Shown here: piece after piece, positions 1-10,204 of the stretch | How positions within the stretch are numbered: the first letter of the stretch is position 1 | Layout: each line of letters opens with the position of its first letter | DNA from: Oikopleura dioica | Lineage: Eukaryota > Chordata > Appendicularia > Copelata > Oikopleuridae | Assembly (NCBI GenBank): GCA_907165135.1 | Contig: OU015569.1 | Coordinates: 12,152,501 to 12,216,500 of the forward strand | Direction of reading: 5' to 3' | Length of the DNA: 64,000 nucleotides | The notes under the pieces: model-generated | What the model was told of the DNA's origin: nothing | What the model saw: only the letters and a program-made list of their open reading frames with translations | The model's database searches: none | Translations under genes and position numbers: made by a program

Positions 1-150
1 CTTCGCCATTATTAGAAATAAAATCAAAGAGATTGTATAGCGAAGCCGCTTCGCGGCTTCGTTTTTTAAAAAGCCGCTACGCGGCTTTTCATTTTAGGTC
101 CTCGAAACCTGACTCAGGTTTTTTACACAGGTTGCCGAGCCCAGGTTCAG
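1..150. repeat. MITE-A element, right half (cut by window start)
   Basis: The right arm of the commonest inverted-repeat family in this window. It contains the AAGCCGC...GCGGCTT hairpin body at about 43-90, then CCTGACTCAGG near 108-118 and an end reading GGTTGCCGAGCCCAGG. The left arm lies before base 1. Confidence 0.8.
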
Positions 151-220
151 AATGCTGTTAAAATTATTTTCATTCTTCAAAAATTGAAAAATCAAAACCA
201 GTGGCCGGCTACGGCAGTAA

Positions 221-806
221 ACAAGGAAGTGGCAGTCAACAAGCGACGGCGAAAAAGATCTGATTGGAAAAACACCGACTGGAACTGCCGTCCCCTTCGC
301 CGGAAAAAACGAAAAAGGATTTTCCTCGAAGATCAAGAAATTCGCCAACGTGGTCGATTTGTCGAACGGGGAGTCGAAGGCGCTGCGGCCGGAAGACGTC
401 AAAGACGGACTCTACTATTTCCAGTGGCAGTTCTCGCCCGTCACCAGTCGATTTAAAAGAGACGTGATCTTCAGCCAGCGGCACCAGTTCTTCGGAATGC
501 AGTTTTGGATGAAGTGCGAGCTCGACGGGCAGCTCAAGATCTCGCTCTCGAAGGGAGCCGCCATCAAGTGGCAGTACAAGGTCATTCAGGACGCGCAGCA
601 GAGCGTCTCTGGAGAACACAAGGGAAACTTTTACAGCTGGAAGAAGGTGCTCTGCCAGAACAACTGCGCACTAGGTAAAAAATGCGAATTTACGATGATT
701 TTTATCCATCTCTCTTTCAGATTCGCAGAAAGTGTATATCGACCGCGACGCAGAACTGATAGAAGTGCAGCTAGTAGTGACGCATTATCGCCCCGAGCTC
801 GCTTAG
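221..806 (+). CDS. 3' end of an unrecognised gene, two exons
   Basis: Exons run from an unresolved acceptor after the in-frame stop at 218-220 to 674, and from 721 to 806 (TAG). The 46-nt GT-AG intron 675-720 joins in frame (phase 1). The protein has an even mix of residues and strong codon bias toward C-ending codons, unlike the flanking AT-rich repeats, with motifs such as DGLYYFQWQF and FFGMQFWMKCELDG and a C-terminus QLVVTHYRPELA. The alternating hydrophobic pattern suggests a beta-rich domain, but I recognise no family. An AATAAA lies at 874-879. The 5' part is outside the window or beyond the MITE-A copy at 1-150. Confidence 0.55.
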
Positions 807-1074
807 TTACAGTAATACCCTGCTTTTCCTTCTCTCCTGTTTCCCTCTTTGCCACTCCAGCAGTTACTGTCTCAATAAACTTATTCTTCCATTCGAAACC
901 GATTTCGTTTTTTTAAATGAAGAAAACAGTTTGTTTTTATTTATTTTTTTTTTACAGAATAGGTCATGTTTTATTCTCATGCATTTCGATAAGCAAAGGA
1001 GCTATCTCTTCGCCGCTATAATTTATATAAATCGATCACGTGTTTTGAATAAAAGAATGATTGTTTTTTTTCAG
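807..1074. other. 3' flank, no gene
   Basis: The polyadenylation signal AATAAA is at 874-879, followed by AT-rich sequence. The stretch near 1000-1015 (GGAGCTAT, TTCGCCGCT) recurs at 10125-10145 downstream of the second kinase-like copy, so the duplicated block extends past the 3' end of that gene. Confidence 0.5.
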
Positions 1075-1518
1075 TCATCGAGTTCTAGTCAGAGTAATTG
1101 AATAAGCTTGCGGCAGAATATACCATTTTTCAGTTTCCATGTTGAATTCTTCGTTCACTAACTCAACGAACTCGTTGTTGTCTCCATAAAAAACAAAGTC
1201 GTTGTAGCTGTTGTAGCAGTTTTCCATCATTTCGTAAACGGCGTAGAATTCTCTTGAAACTGGAATTCTGATTTGAGAGCCGGAATGGTCGATGAGCGTG
1301 TTTTGGAGAATGAATTCGGAGTTTTCGATTCGGTCCAGCACCATTTGGTGGAAAATCATTGATCGGTCGGGATTTAGATATGCGCCGGTGACGGTTAGGG
1401 GACGGGAGAAGACGAAGTTGCCATGGAGGAGGACTTAATTTAATTTTTATTTGATTTTTAGTTTTGAATTTTTACCTTGCTCGAAATCGAAATTGGCAGT
1501 TATCGAGTGCTCTGTTCT

Positions 1519-3026
1519 GGTCATACGTGGTCAATCTTCGGGGTAGGGATCCCGAAGAATAGACGATTTTAAATACGCTCAATCTTCGGGGTAAAATCCC
1601 GAAGAGCGACCGATAGAAAATGCGGCCAATCTTCGGGGTCTCGAAAATCCGGAGACGAAGAATAACCGATGAACATTGTGGTGAATCTTCGGGGTCAAAA
1701 AAAACTTTGAAGATGAAAACTATCAAACAAATAGAAATCCGATGCTATTAATTTCAATAAATTTATGAATGAATAATAATTTTATGAATATTATTTTATA
1801 AAAGTGGCCGATATTTCCGACCAAAATTGAGAGATTTCCGAGAAAAAAATTCGTCCTAAAGATTGAAAGCCAATTAAAAACTCTCTTATTGAAAGTTTTT
1901 AACAGTAAACTATAGTAAACTATTTTAAAGTAGAAAATTATCAAATCTGATTGTCCCTTACCTCGGGGCTCCGCCCCTCGGTCCTAAGATGCCGGGGTCT
2001 AGTCTAGGGTTACTTAGGGTTAACCCTAGCCTATCCCCCTCGGGTAATTTGTTCCGTCATTTTTGAAGGTGCCCCCTAACCCTAACCTTAATTTTAGCAA
2101 ATACTATGATTTTAATTTTTTAATCGGAAAAAAGTCTTTCGGGAGCATGGAAGAAATTTGAAGGATACTCTAAGATACTTTTAAGCTGAGAACATTCGTA
2201 GGTTATCGACTTGGAAAGAGCGTTCTTCTGGTGAAGGAGAATCTCTCTGTCGCCTTCAATTATTATCAGTTAGTCCATATTATTACGGACGATTTTCTTG
2301 ATTTCAATAATAATTATTTCTTCCATTTTTTCATTTAAAAGAATGAATAGAATAGACGAAGTTTTCTGTTTTTGAAAGAAATCGTGCTGATCAGAGTTGG
2401 TTAACCCCGGAACGCATGGCCATTTTTGCCAATTTCTGACCACTATTTAACCCAATATTGTCGCGATTTGGGCATAGAGAGAATAAAAATCCGGGTTTAT
2501 ATATTATAACCGGACTCTAAGCTACAAAAATATAACTTGAGCGTGATCATATTATCTGCGTATATCAAATATAATATGGGTTTTTTGATGAGCAAAATCG
2601 TATTACCCAAAAATGGGTCGTATATGCGTTCCGGCGTTAAAAAGTATACTTCACCCGCCCTTCAAAATGATTCATTTTAAATGAAGTATACTTCCGAGCC
2701 ATTTCGTACTTCAAATTGAAGTACGAAGCGCATTCTGCGCTTCGAGAATGAAGGGCGCCCTGCAGATTTTTGAAGCGCAGGGTGAATTATACTTTTTTAC
2801 CAACTCTGGTGCTGATAGCAACATTCATAAGGCGGGCGGATGATAGGAATTTCGATAACGCGGCAGCGAAATTTAGCACTCGCCGATCTCAAAAACACTC
2901 ATTTGACCCCGAAGAATAACCGCATTATATATTGGTAGCTCTTCGGGATCGTACCCCGAAGATTGAGCGTATTTAAAATCGACTATTCTTCGGGATCCCT
3001 ACCCCGAAGATTGACCGCATATGTCG
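1519..3026. mobile_element. 1.5-kb non-autonomous element inserted in kinase-like copy A
   Basis: The flanks carry a direct repeat TCTGTTCT (1511-1518 and 3027-3034), and removing the element restores the reading frame seen in copy B. The ends are imperfect inverted repeats (left GTGGTCAATCTTCGGGG, right CCCCGAAGATTGACCGC) followed by subterminal tandem repeats of ATCTTCGGGGT on the left (about 1530, 1590, 1632, 1686) and of its complement on the right (about 2910, 2958, 3000). The 8-bp duplication fits hAT-like or P-like transposases. No ORF for a transposase is present. Nested foldbacks occupy 2385-2818. Confidence 0.75.
2385..2818. repeat. nested foldback elements inside the 1.5-kb insertion
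   Basis: The outer inverted pair is AGAGTTGGT near 2393 and ACCAACTCT near 2800. Inside it, 2401-2638 is bounded by TTAACCCCGGAACGCAT and ATGCGTTCCGGCGTTAA, and 2644-2795 is made of short palindromes (AAGTATACTTC, GAAGCGCAGG). These look like successive insertions. Confidence 0.55.
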
Positions 3027-4198
3027 TCTGTTCTTTCTTGTATAATTTTCCATCCACTATCATTTAAATATGTTCTGAACTTCAATCTTCTTAGAAGCAA
3101 TTCAATTTCGTTGTTTTGAAATTCTTGTTCTTCAAATTTCGGATTGAGGTTGAAGCCAGCCAAACTCCGCGGGTAAATCACCATTGTCAGATTTGTGAAG
3201 ATTTTTTCCAGAGTAAAATATCTTTTCATTTTCCAATCTTCGAATTTCAAATCATTTTCGAGTGCCCATCTCAAAAGCACCGAAACAGAAATGGGCACAC
3301 AGAGATCGCTTCCTTTTTGGTTTAAAACATTCTTTGTCACGTTTTTGAAGTCGAAATTGATCTGTTTCGTCAGTTTTTGTTTCAGACTGGCCATTGCAGT
3401 TGATTTCGTTAAATTCGGATCGTCTAAGCAAAAATCAGAAGACGCGTTTTCAAGAGAAATGATTTTTGACAAGCTTTGGATATCTTCGGTTGAGGGAGCG
3501 ATGCAAGTCTAAGAAAGGTTATTTTCTTTTAAAAAAAGTAAAGACTTACCTCAAGTTCTTTTTTGATGAATTCTCTTTCTTTTTCTTCGATTGGTTTGAA
3601 TAAAAGAGTCCAGGCCGTCTTCCACTCGCAAAGAATAAAAATATGAGTTTCAGATTGACACCATCCGTACATTCCGCCTATCTGCGGGCCATAAGAAAAG
3701 GCAGGAGACCCAGCATCTACGAAAAAAGATAAAACACGCGCATTTTTCATCAAGCTCAAAACTTACATAAACAGCTACTTTCTCTAAATCTGCTTCCTCT
3801 CCTCGCGTATCCCATCTCCCGATAACTCTTTCGTCCAGTCGATTCCTTAATAATGCTGAAATCAATCCATTTGGCTTCTCCATTTTTCAGAAGCACATTT
3901 TCCGGCTTCGTATCGCAATGAATAATTCCAATATTCTCTAAATACTCTCTTCCCTCTTCAACGCCAACCGCAATTTTCTTCCTTTCGTCCAAATTCAACT
4001 CATTACTCTTCAATTTGCTTCTCAAATCCGCGTCGCATTTCTCCATAATCGTGATCCAGCCAACACAGTCTTCTTTTTCCAAATCGCTGCTCAAAAACAC
4101 TTCGATGTTGCAGAAATTTTTGATCACATTTTTGTGAAAAGGAATTACTCGGGCATCGTCTCTTTCTTTGTTTTGGGCGATTTCGTATTCTTAAAAAA

Positions 4199-4517
4199 TA
4201 CAGACAAAACGGACAATTCCGGAAGTTTTTTTTTCGGGAAAAAGCGCCAAATCTCCGGAATTGTCCGAACTCGACTGGCATTTTTTTTTTGCGTCAGAAG
4301 TGCCTTTTTTAAGGGTGTCAACCAGAAAATGGGCTTTTTTGACCCTTCTCTGATTTCTTTTTTCCTTTTTATTTGAAAAAGGTGGCCCTATATAGAGAAT
4401 AGGCCTCTCAGTTGAATTTTTTGTCTTAACTTTCCGGAATTGTGCGCTTGCAAAATTTTTCCAATTTCCCTCAAATCTCCGGAATTGCCCGTTCCGGAAT
4501 TGCCCGTTTTGTCTGTA
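4199..4517. mobile_element. Tc1/mariner-type MITE in intron 1 of kinase-like copy A
   Basis: Flanked by TA on each side, with ends CAGACAAAACGGACAATTCC and its near-perfect complement (GGAATTGCCCGTTTTGTCTG). The matching intron of copy B (12527-12566) is 40 nt and lacks it, so the insertion followed the duplication. About 319 bp, no coding capacity. Confidence 0.8.
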
Positions 4518-5250
4518 ATAAAACAGATAAAAAAAAAATAAAAAAATAACAATTACCTTCCGAAAGATGAATTTCAAAGCCCAATTCTTCATTCCCCACA
4601 AACAACGCCGAGTCAAAAGCCTGCACCCGAACCGCCATTTCCAAACCTTCGAATTTTTCTTTCAAAACAATTGCTTCTCCTCCAGCTGAAATCAATTCAA
4701 AAGATTCATCGAGAATCCATTCTCCGGTTTCTTCTTTTAATTCCGAACGTTGAATTTTTCGTCCTTCGAAGCCTGGATTTTTCAAAAGAATCATTTTTTG
4801 AAATGAACTTATTGCCCGTTCTTCCTGTACTTTGCGTCCAGAAAACGGGACAGTTCCAGACAGCTTTCCTTCTCCATGTTCGAAAATGACCTCCTCCCAT
4901 ACAGCACACTCATCATCTTCAAACTCCATTCTGTCCATCGACAAAATCAACCTGTCCAAATCATTTCTGCTCGTTTTTCTCTTCAATTTCTTTTGAAACT
5001 TTTCCAGCCATTTCTCAACAGCTTCTCTTGTCAGTTCTTTTGGATGCGTCAATTCGTTTTCCAACTCATAAGACTCATTAGATTCTTGACTTGTCTCGTT
5101 CATTTTCTCTTCAACAGAAGCCTCTTGCAAACCTGCCGTCTTTTGGCCGGAATCGCCGCCGATTCGATCAAGAACAATGGGAATTCCTTCGCCTCCCAGA
5201 AGCTCGACCAAAGAACAGATTCTCTTGTTCAATTCGATTGCCCGATCCAT

Positions 5251-5671
5251 CAGCTGTTTCTAATGATTTCTCGAAAGAAATAATAATCAACAAGAAAAGA
5301 AGTTTATTTTTGAAATGATGCTCGCTTCGCCGGTTTTAAGACCAGATCATAAAACTCTTCTGATTCCGCTTTTTGGGTTCGTTTTTACGATCTTACCGAC
5401 GAGCATAAGCGCGCTGATTATTGCCCCTCTTCCTTGTTGTCAAATCTGAGTCAGGGTCTGAAAAGTTTTAAATAAGATTGAATGATTATTTGGCGAAGCC
5501 GCTTTGCGGCTTCGTTTTTTAAAGAAGCCGCTACACGGCTTTTCATAATAGATTTTTTCAGACCCTGATTCAGGTTTTCTACCCAGGTTGCCGAGGCTAG
5601 ATGAGGGGACTTACTGTCTTACTGACGAGCATTTTGAAGTTAGGGCAAGGGTCATTATTCTCTTTATTTAA
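5251..5671. repeat. intergenic stretch with MITE-A copy (about 5435-5604)
   Basis: A MITE-A with both arms (CTGAGTCAGGGTCTGA left, CAGACCCTGATTCAGG right) around the GAAGCCGC...GCGGCTTC hairpin. The rest (5251-5434, 5605-5667) shows no gene. Confidence 0.7.
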
Positions 5672-6349
5672 GGAGGTGTGGGCGGTTTTCGTGAAATTGA
5701 CCATTTTCAAACAGCACTCAGGCTCAGATGGGTAAGAAAATTTTTAAAAACTCTTCTTCTACTTATAGATTTGACCGTAAACTAGAGTTGAAATTTTTTT
5801 CAGAAAAAATGCTTAAGGGATTTTGGCCATACAGAGCTCACTTTCAAGTCATGTCCGTGAAAATCATCATTTTGCGTCATTTTTGAACGCGATTTTTCTT
5901 ATGAAAATATTTTTATTTTTTAAAACTAAGACAATAAAAGGAAACTTCCATTGCTGTTCTAGGGGTGAATTGAAGGAATTTAATATTTCTCAAAAAATGC
6001 TTATTGTAAGCTTGCGATTGAAAGTTGGGTCTAAAACGTCCAAAAATTGTCATTCGAAATACAGTTAGCTCGTAATACAGTAAAATAACGCAGTCCGTGT
6101 TATTATCAAAAATACTTAACAAGAAGTAAACTTTCCAAAAATATAAAAATAATTCAATTTTTAAGACATTGAAAAATATAATTTTGCAAGTTTTCATGAA
6201 AACGCCAACTTTCAATGCCATTTTTTACTATCTTTCTCTATCGATGAGAAAAAACATAGGGACCTTTTTTGTTGCTCTTGACCTGAGCTATCTAAAAATG
6301 GAAAGAAAATTTGAAAATTCGAATTTTCGCCAAACCGCCCCGTACCTCC
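5672..6349. mobile_element. TTAA-flanked MITE, piggyBac-type
   Basis: Flanked by TTAA at 5668-5671 and 6350-6353. The ends are inverted repeats, GGAGGTGTGGGCGGTTTT on the left and the complement of a close variant (AACCGCCCCGTACCTCC) on the right. 678 bp, AT-rich interior, no transposase. It lies just upstream of the truncated EGF-gene copy. Confidence 0.7.
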
Positions 6350-6573
6350 TTAAATTATATTTAATAAAAACCAATGCAACAAACACATAAATATTTCGAC
6401 GAAAATCTTAAAATTCGCAGCTGCAAGTTCAAATAGCCAAAATCGCAAAGGGTGAAAACTTGGCAGAGGATTTGCCTTTTTCGCCGGTCAATATTTGACT
6501 CTGGAAAGGGTCCCATTTTTTGGGGTCCCACTCATCCAAGTCGAGCAAAAGCAAGAAGAGAAAAACAAGGAAG

Positions 6574-6798
6574 ATGAAATTTTTAGCTTTTTTAGTTTTC
6601 TGCGTTCTGGCGCAATTTGAAGACAAGAATAGAGACGCTTGCAATGAAATTGGTACAAAAACATCTTTCAAGGGAAAATTTCGAATTTCAAATTTCAATT
6701 TAGATTGCAACTACTTCCAGGATCCGTTTTCCTGGCCTTCTTGCTTTGTCAGAGGAGATGTGGCTGTTGATCTGTCTCTTCATCCCTGCAGGTTCTAG
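6574..6798 (+). pseudogene. truncated copy of the small secreted EGF gene
   Basis: Exons 6574-6652 and 6704-6791 match exons 1 and 2 of the complete gene at 13497-14222 (signal peptide MKFLAFLVFCVLA, then DACNEI, then DCNYFQDPFSWPSC). Exons 3-5, which encode the EGF domain, are absent. Reading through the former donor gives a stop at 6796-6798 and a short secreted peptide of about 57 residues. The match begins near 6365, in the upstream sequence, and ends near 6795, which marks a duplication edge. Confidence 0.7.
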
Positions 6799-7204
6799 AG
6801 GCTTTTTAAGGAGGATTTTTGATTTATATTTTCGTTAATCTTAATAGGCTTAGGGTTTGAGACAACGAAGAAGCTAGAATAATTTTATCGACAAATCATC
6901 GTTATATTAAAATTCCTTACTCTTCCGCTCCCCTCGATCTTATGGTGTTTCGATTTTCAAATATTCGGGCAAACAGTTTTCGAAAAAACAACAGCTCTGT
7001 GTGTAAGTCACGGCTATCCTCGGCGCGACTTCGAACGCTTCGAACATAAAATAGCTCTAGAATTTTATTTTAACTTGAAGCCGCGAGGTTCTAGAGCTAA
7101 AACTTGAAGGACAGTAAATTATGTCATTCATAAATCCGAATGGGAATATTAAATTAAAGCTTATACTCTTAATTTAATTATTTAACTTCATTTAAATTGA
7201 TCAG
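6799..7204. other. gap between EGF fragment and lectin gene
   Basis: AT-rich, no supportable gene. A short palindromic pair (AGCTCTAGAATTT near 7050 and GGTTCTAGAGCTA near 7087) is visible. The 5' exon or exons of the following lectin gene should lie here or further upstream but I could not identify them. Confidence 0.4.
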
Positions 7205-10001
7205 GCGGCTACCTGAACCGGCTGGACCAAATTCAAAACTTCACGATCGACCTGAGCCACCGCGTTCGCGACCTGGAGGTGCGTCAAACGACGAACCCGC
7301 GCGAGTTCCTGCGCCAAATGGCGATCCTCTTCACCGACAGAATCGACGTCATGAAAAGCGACATGCTCGAGCAGCTGCAGAAGATCACGAAGCACGAAGA
7401 GCGTCTGGCCGAGTTTTACGGCGAACTGAGGCAGCACAGCAGCAGCGTCAGCACCAACGGCGCCAACATCGAATTCAACCAGAAAATGATCGAACAGCTG
7501 CGCCAGAAAATCGAGAAACTCGTTGACCAGAATTCTGAGCAGAATGTTTCAGAGTAAGGCTTTACGATTAAGGCTTCCTAGAAGAAATTTTTTGGGCTTG
7601 GCAACTTGCGAAGAAAGCCTGAGTCAGGGTCTGAATGATCTGATGATAAAAGCCGCGCAGCGCCTTTTAAAAACAAAAACGAACGACGCTGAGGAGCGAG
7701 CTCATGCGCCAGATTGCCGAAGCGATCGAGGTTTTCGAACGCGACTTGCAAAGGAACAGATTTTCAATCAGCCATTTAGTCATTCAGAGCAGTTCTAGAG
7801 CTATTCTAGAGCTGCATCTATGGAAAATCTGGTAACAGAACCTCGGAAATGATCAGAGACACAATCATCAAGAACGACGTTTCTCACCGAGTGGAGAAAT
7901 TAGAGAAGAACCAAGTCTACATCCTAGACACCGGGACTCATCTTCTCGCCAGAGCTAATCATCAACTTGATCAATTAATTAAAAATACTTTGAGGCAGGC
8001 AATTTCAAATGCCAATCCTTTTTGCAGAAAAGTCTCATTTTGTCCCCCTTTTCTTCCCAGGCTCAGAGTGGTTAAACTTGATCTTGAATTTCTTAATCCT
8101 AAATTTTAATTGCCCGACTTGACAAATGCCCGTGAATCGCCCTAATTAGTAGCTTCTGATGAGTCCCCTTCAGACCAGATCCAGGAAATTTCGCTCAAGC
8201 AGAATTTCGGCGACTTTCCAAAGCGAAAAACGAACTCGACGACGCTGAAGAAACTGCCGGATTTTGAAGAGCAGCTTTTGAAAACGGAAAAGTCGGAAAA
8301 CGGAAAAAGTTGCGAGTGCGATATTCCTCCGGCAATCGGCCAGGCGATTATTCAGCAGCAGTTGAGAATGGATCTCGTTCTTTCGGAGAAATCGACCATG
8401 GCCTTGGAATTGAAGTCGCGAAAGGAAGAAAATGAGTTTTTGGCGATCGAAGTTCAGAAATTAAAAGACGAGAGACAGCAGATTTTGAGCGTCGTTTCTG
8501 AATACCAGCACGAAGTCAAGGTAAGATATGGGCTCGGTAATCAAAGTGGAAAACCTGTGTCAGGGTCTGAATCCCTTTATTAAAGATCTTTCAAAGCCGC
8601 GACGAAGCTCTGATCCAAGAGCACGAAAAACGCCTCAACGCCCAGGCCGAGTCGATTTCCAGCACCGCAGCAGTGGCGCACTTTACGAAGCATCGGGGTG
8701 CGCGTCAGTTAAGGCGTTTTTGCCATTTGCGTCCTTTAAGGCGTTGCGTCAGTTAAGGCACTTGCGTCGCTGAAAAATGACTAGTGGAATTCTGATATCA
8801 ACTAGGGTCTGCTAGATTTCTTGATAAAATATTACTTTACCAATTCCTAGGGTAAGTGCCAGAGTTAATATTTTCTCAAGAAAATCTTTTTATATTCAGT
8901 TATAAGCTGAACCGCTGGTTTATGATTGAATTTGAAGTTTTTCGTGATAGAATAAATTTATTATTTGTAAAAATAAAGGTTCGACACTAAAATTTTAGTT
9001 AATTTTCTCAGATCGTTTTCAATACGTATCGTATTTAAATTATTTTGAATACGCTGTTAAATTTGAGATTGAAATGAGAATTTCAAGGATAGTTACAATC
9101 GAGGTAATTTAGCAGACCCTAGTTGATATCAGAATTCCACTAGTCATTTTTCAGCGCCTTAACTGACGCAAGTGCCTTAACTGACGCAATGCCTTAAAGG
9201 ACGCAAATGGCAAAAACGCCTTAACTGACGCGCACCCGAAGCATCGCTTACAAAGTAAGTGAAGCTCTTTCCGAGTTCAAAAATGCTCAAAGAAATTGAT
9301 TAAAGACGCGCGATTCCGTTGCGCCGGCCACGGGAAAAAGAAAGGAAGCTTCTGCTTCAACTTGAGCAAGGACAAGCGCTCGTGGGAGGCGGCCGAGCAG
9401 AGATGTAACAGACAGGGCGGATCTTTGGCGGTGATCAAGGACGAGGACACGATGTTGTATATTACGAATTTGATTAGAGGCAGCTCTTATGTAAGTCAAG
9501 CAAGATGGCAATTATCTTCGAATTGACTGAAATTCCAGTCGACAACCATAGCTAAAACCTGAGTAAGGGTTCGAAAATGCTCAACAGAGAGCCGCGTAGC
9601 GGCTTTAACAAAAACGAAGCCGCAAATCGGCTTCGATAGTTTTAGAAAATTAATTCAAATGGTTACTTGGCGAAGCTTTCTGTTGAGCAGCTTAAAACTC
9701 TGACCCAGGTTTTTAACAGCACTGATTGAAATAACTGTTCAGGACACTTCCTACTGGGTTGGATTGTCGCTGGACAAAGAGAGCGACCGCCTCAGCTGGG
9801 TAGACAACACGACCGTCACTGAGAGCTCTTTCCAAAACTGGTACGGAGAAATCCGCCCGACAGTAAGTTCTACCACTCATTCCCTTCTTTCAACGATTCT
9901 AGCGCTCAGAGCGGTGCATTCAGTCCGCGGGCCTGCAGTTCGGCTACAAATGGTACCCCTCAAAATGCGACCGCGAGTTCCGCTACATTTGCCAAGTCTA
10001 A
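7205..10001 (+). CDS. coiled-coil C-type-lectin-domain protein (5' incomplete)
   Basis: Exons: 7205-7553, 7694-7753, 7839-7998, 8185-8520, 8586-9254 (interrupted by 8696-9237), 9306-9490, 9743-9862 and 9903-10001 (TAA). The N-terminal 350 residues are heptad-rich and charged (for example QLQKITKHEERLAEFY), then comes a C-type lectin domain: FCFNLSKDKRSWEAAEQRC, LAVIKDEDT, YWVGLSLD, a WYPSKCD segment and final YICQV. The calcium-site EPN/WND signatures are not obvious, so sugar binding is uncertain. Intron 7754-7838 starts AG|GA and intron 7999-8184 starts GC. A 9-bp-duplicating insertion splits exon 5 out of frame. Polyadenylation signal at 10074-10079. The start codon and any signal peptide are not seen. 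Confidence 0.7.
7597..7690. repeat. MITE-A half element in a lectin-gene intron
   Basis: Left-arm sequence GCTTGGCAACTTGCG and CCTGAGTCAGGGTCTGA with a decayed AAGCCGCGCAGCG body. It abuts the acceptor of the next exon at 7694. A second half copy (GGCTCGGTAATC, CCTGTGTCAGGGTCTGA) lies at 8529-8585. Confidence 0.6.
8696..9237. mobile_element. 542-bp foldback, Mutator-like, inside a lectin-gene exon
   Basis: A perfect 9-bp direct repeat GAAGCATCG flanks it (8687-8695 and 9238-9246). The ends GGGTGCGCGTCAGTTAAGGC and the exact complement continue as an inverted repeat of about 130 bp on each side. Excision in silico restores exon phase (118 nt, phase 1) to match the next exon. The 9-bp duplication with long terminal repeats is typical of Mutator-like elements. 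No transposase is encoded. Confidence 0.85.
9545..9716. repeat. MITE-A in a lectin-gene intron
   Basis: Arms AAACCTGAGTAAGGGTTCG and CTCTGACCCAGGTTTTTAAC enclose GCCGCGTAGCGGC and GAAGCCGC hairpin units. Confidence 0.65.
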
Positions 10002-10204
10002 TCCCCTTTTTGTAAATGTGCTTCTTTCACTTGTCCTACCACCTGCCGCAATCTCTTCAAACTGTACATCGATAATAAAACAAAGAGCAAAATAGCTGTT
10101 TCCGTTCTGGTTGGTTTCTGAACAGGAGCTATTTCTTCGCCGCTCTAGTAATAGTCGACTGCAAAACTAAAAAAATGAAAATAATTTTCGCAATTTTTAT
10201 TTTT

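Larger units (their letters stand above)
1075..5250 (-). pseudogene. kinase-like gene, copy A, coding exon split by an insertion
   Basis: Five exons: 5250-4557, 4189-3767, 3716-3550, 3508-1476 (interrupted at 1519-3026) and 1433-1075; all junction phases agree. Product about 650 aa. Kinase-like features: AVRVQ in place of the VAIK strand (Lys replaced by Arg), HCDTKPENVLL as catalytic loop (Asp and Lys kept) and WIDFS in place of DFG. It may therefore be a pseudokinase. The N-terminal 90 residues are charged and the C-terminal 270 residues are unrecognised. Copy B at 10205-13107 is about 85-90% alike by eye. A 1.5-kb element with an 8-bp target duplication splits exon 4, and a mariner-type MITE sits in intron 1. 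As read here the gene cannot make the full protein. Confidence 0.75.

Noticed and set aside
2641-2800. Possible tRNA-like or structured RNA in nested palindromes
   Set aside because: The stems are simple inverted repeats of MITE type and lack tRNA A/B boxes.
8775-8810. Polylinker-like string with SpeI, EcoRI and EcoRV sites (vector contamination?)
   Set aside because: It is present in both arms of the foldback element and the element has a 9-bp target duplication, so it is native sequence.
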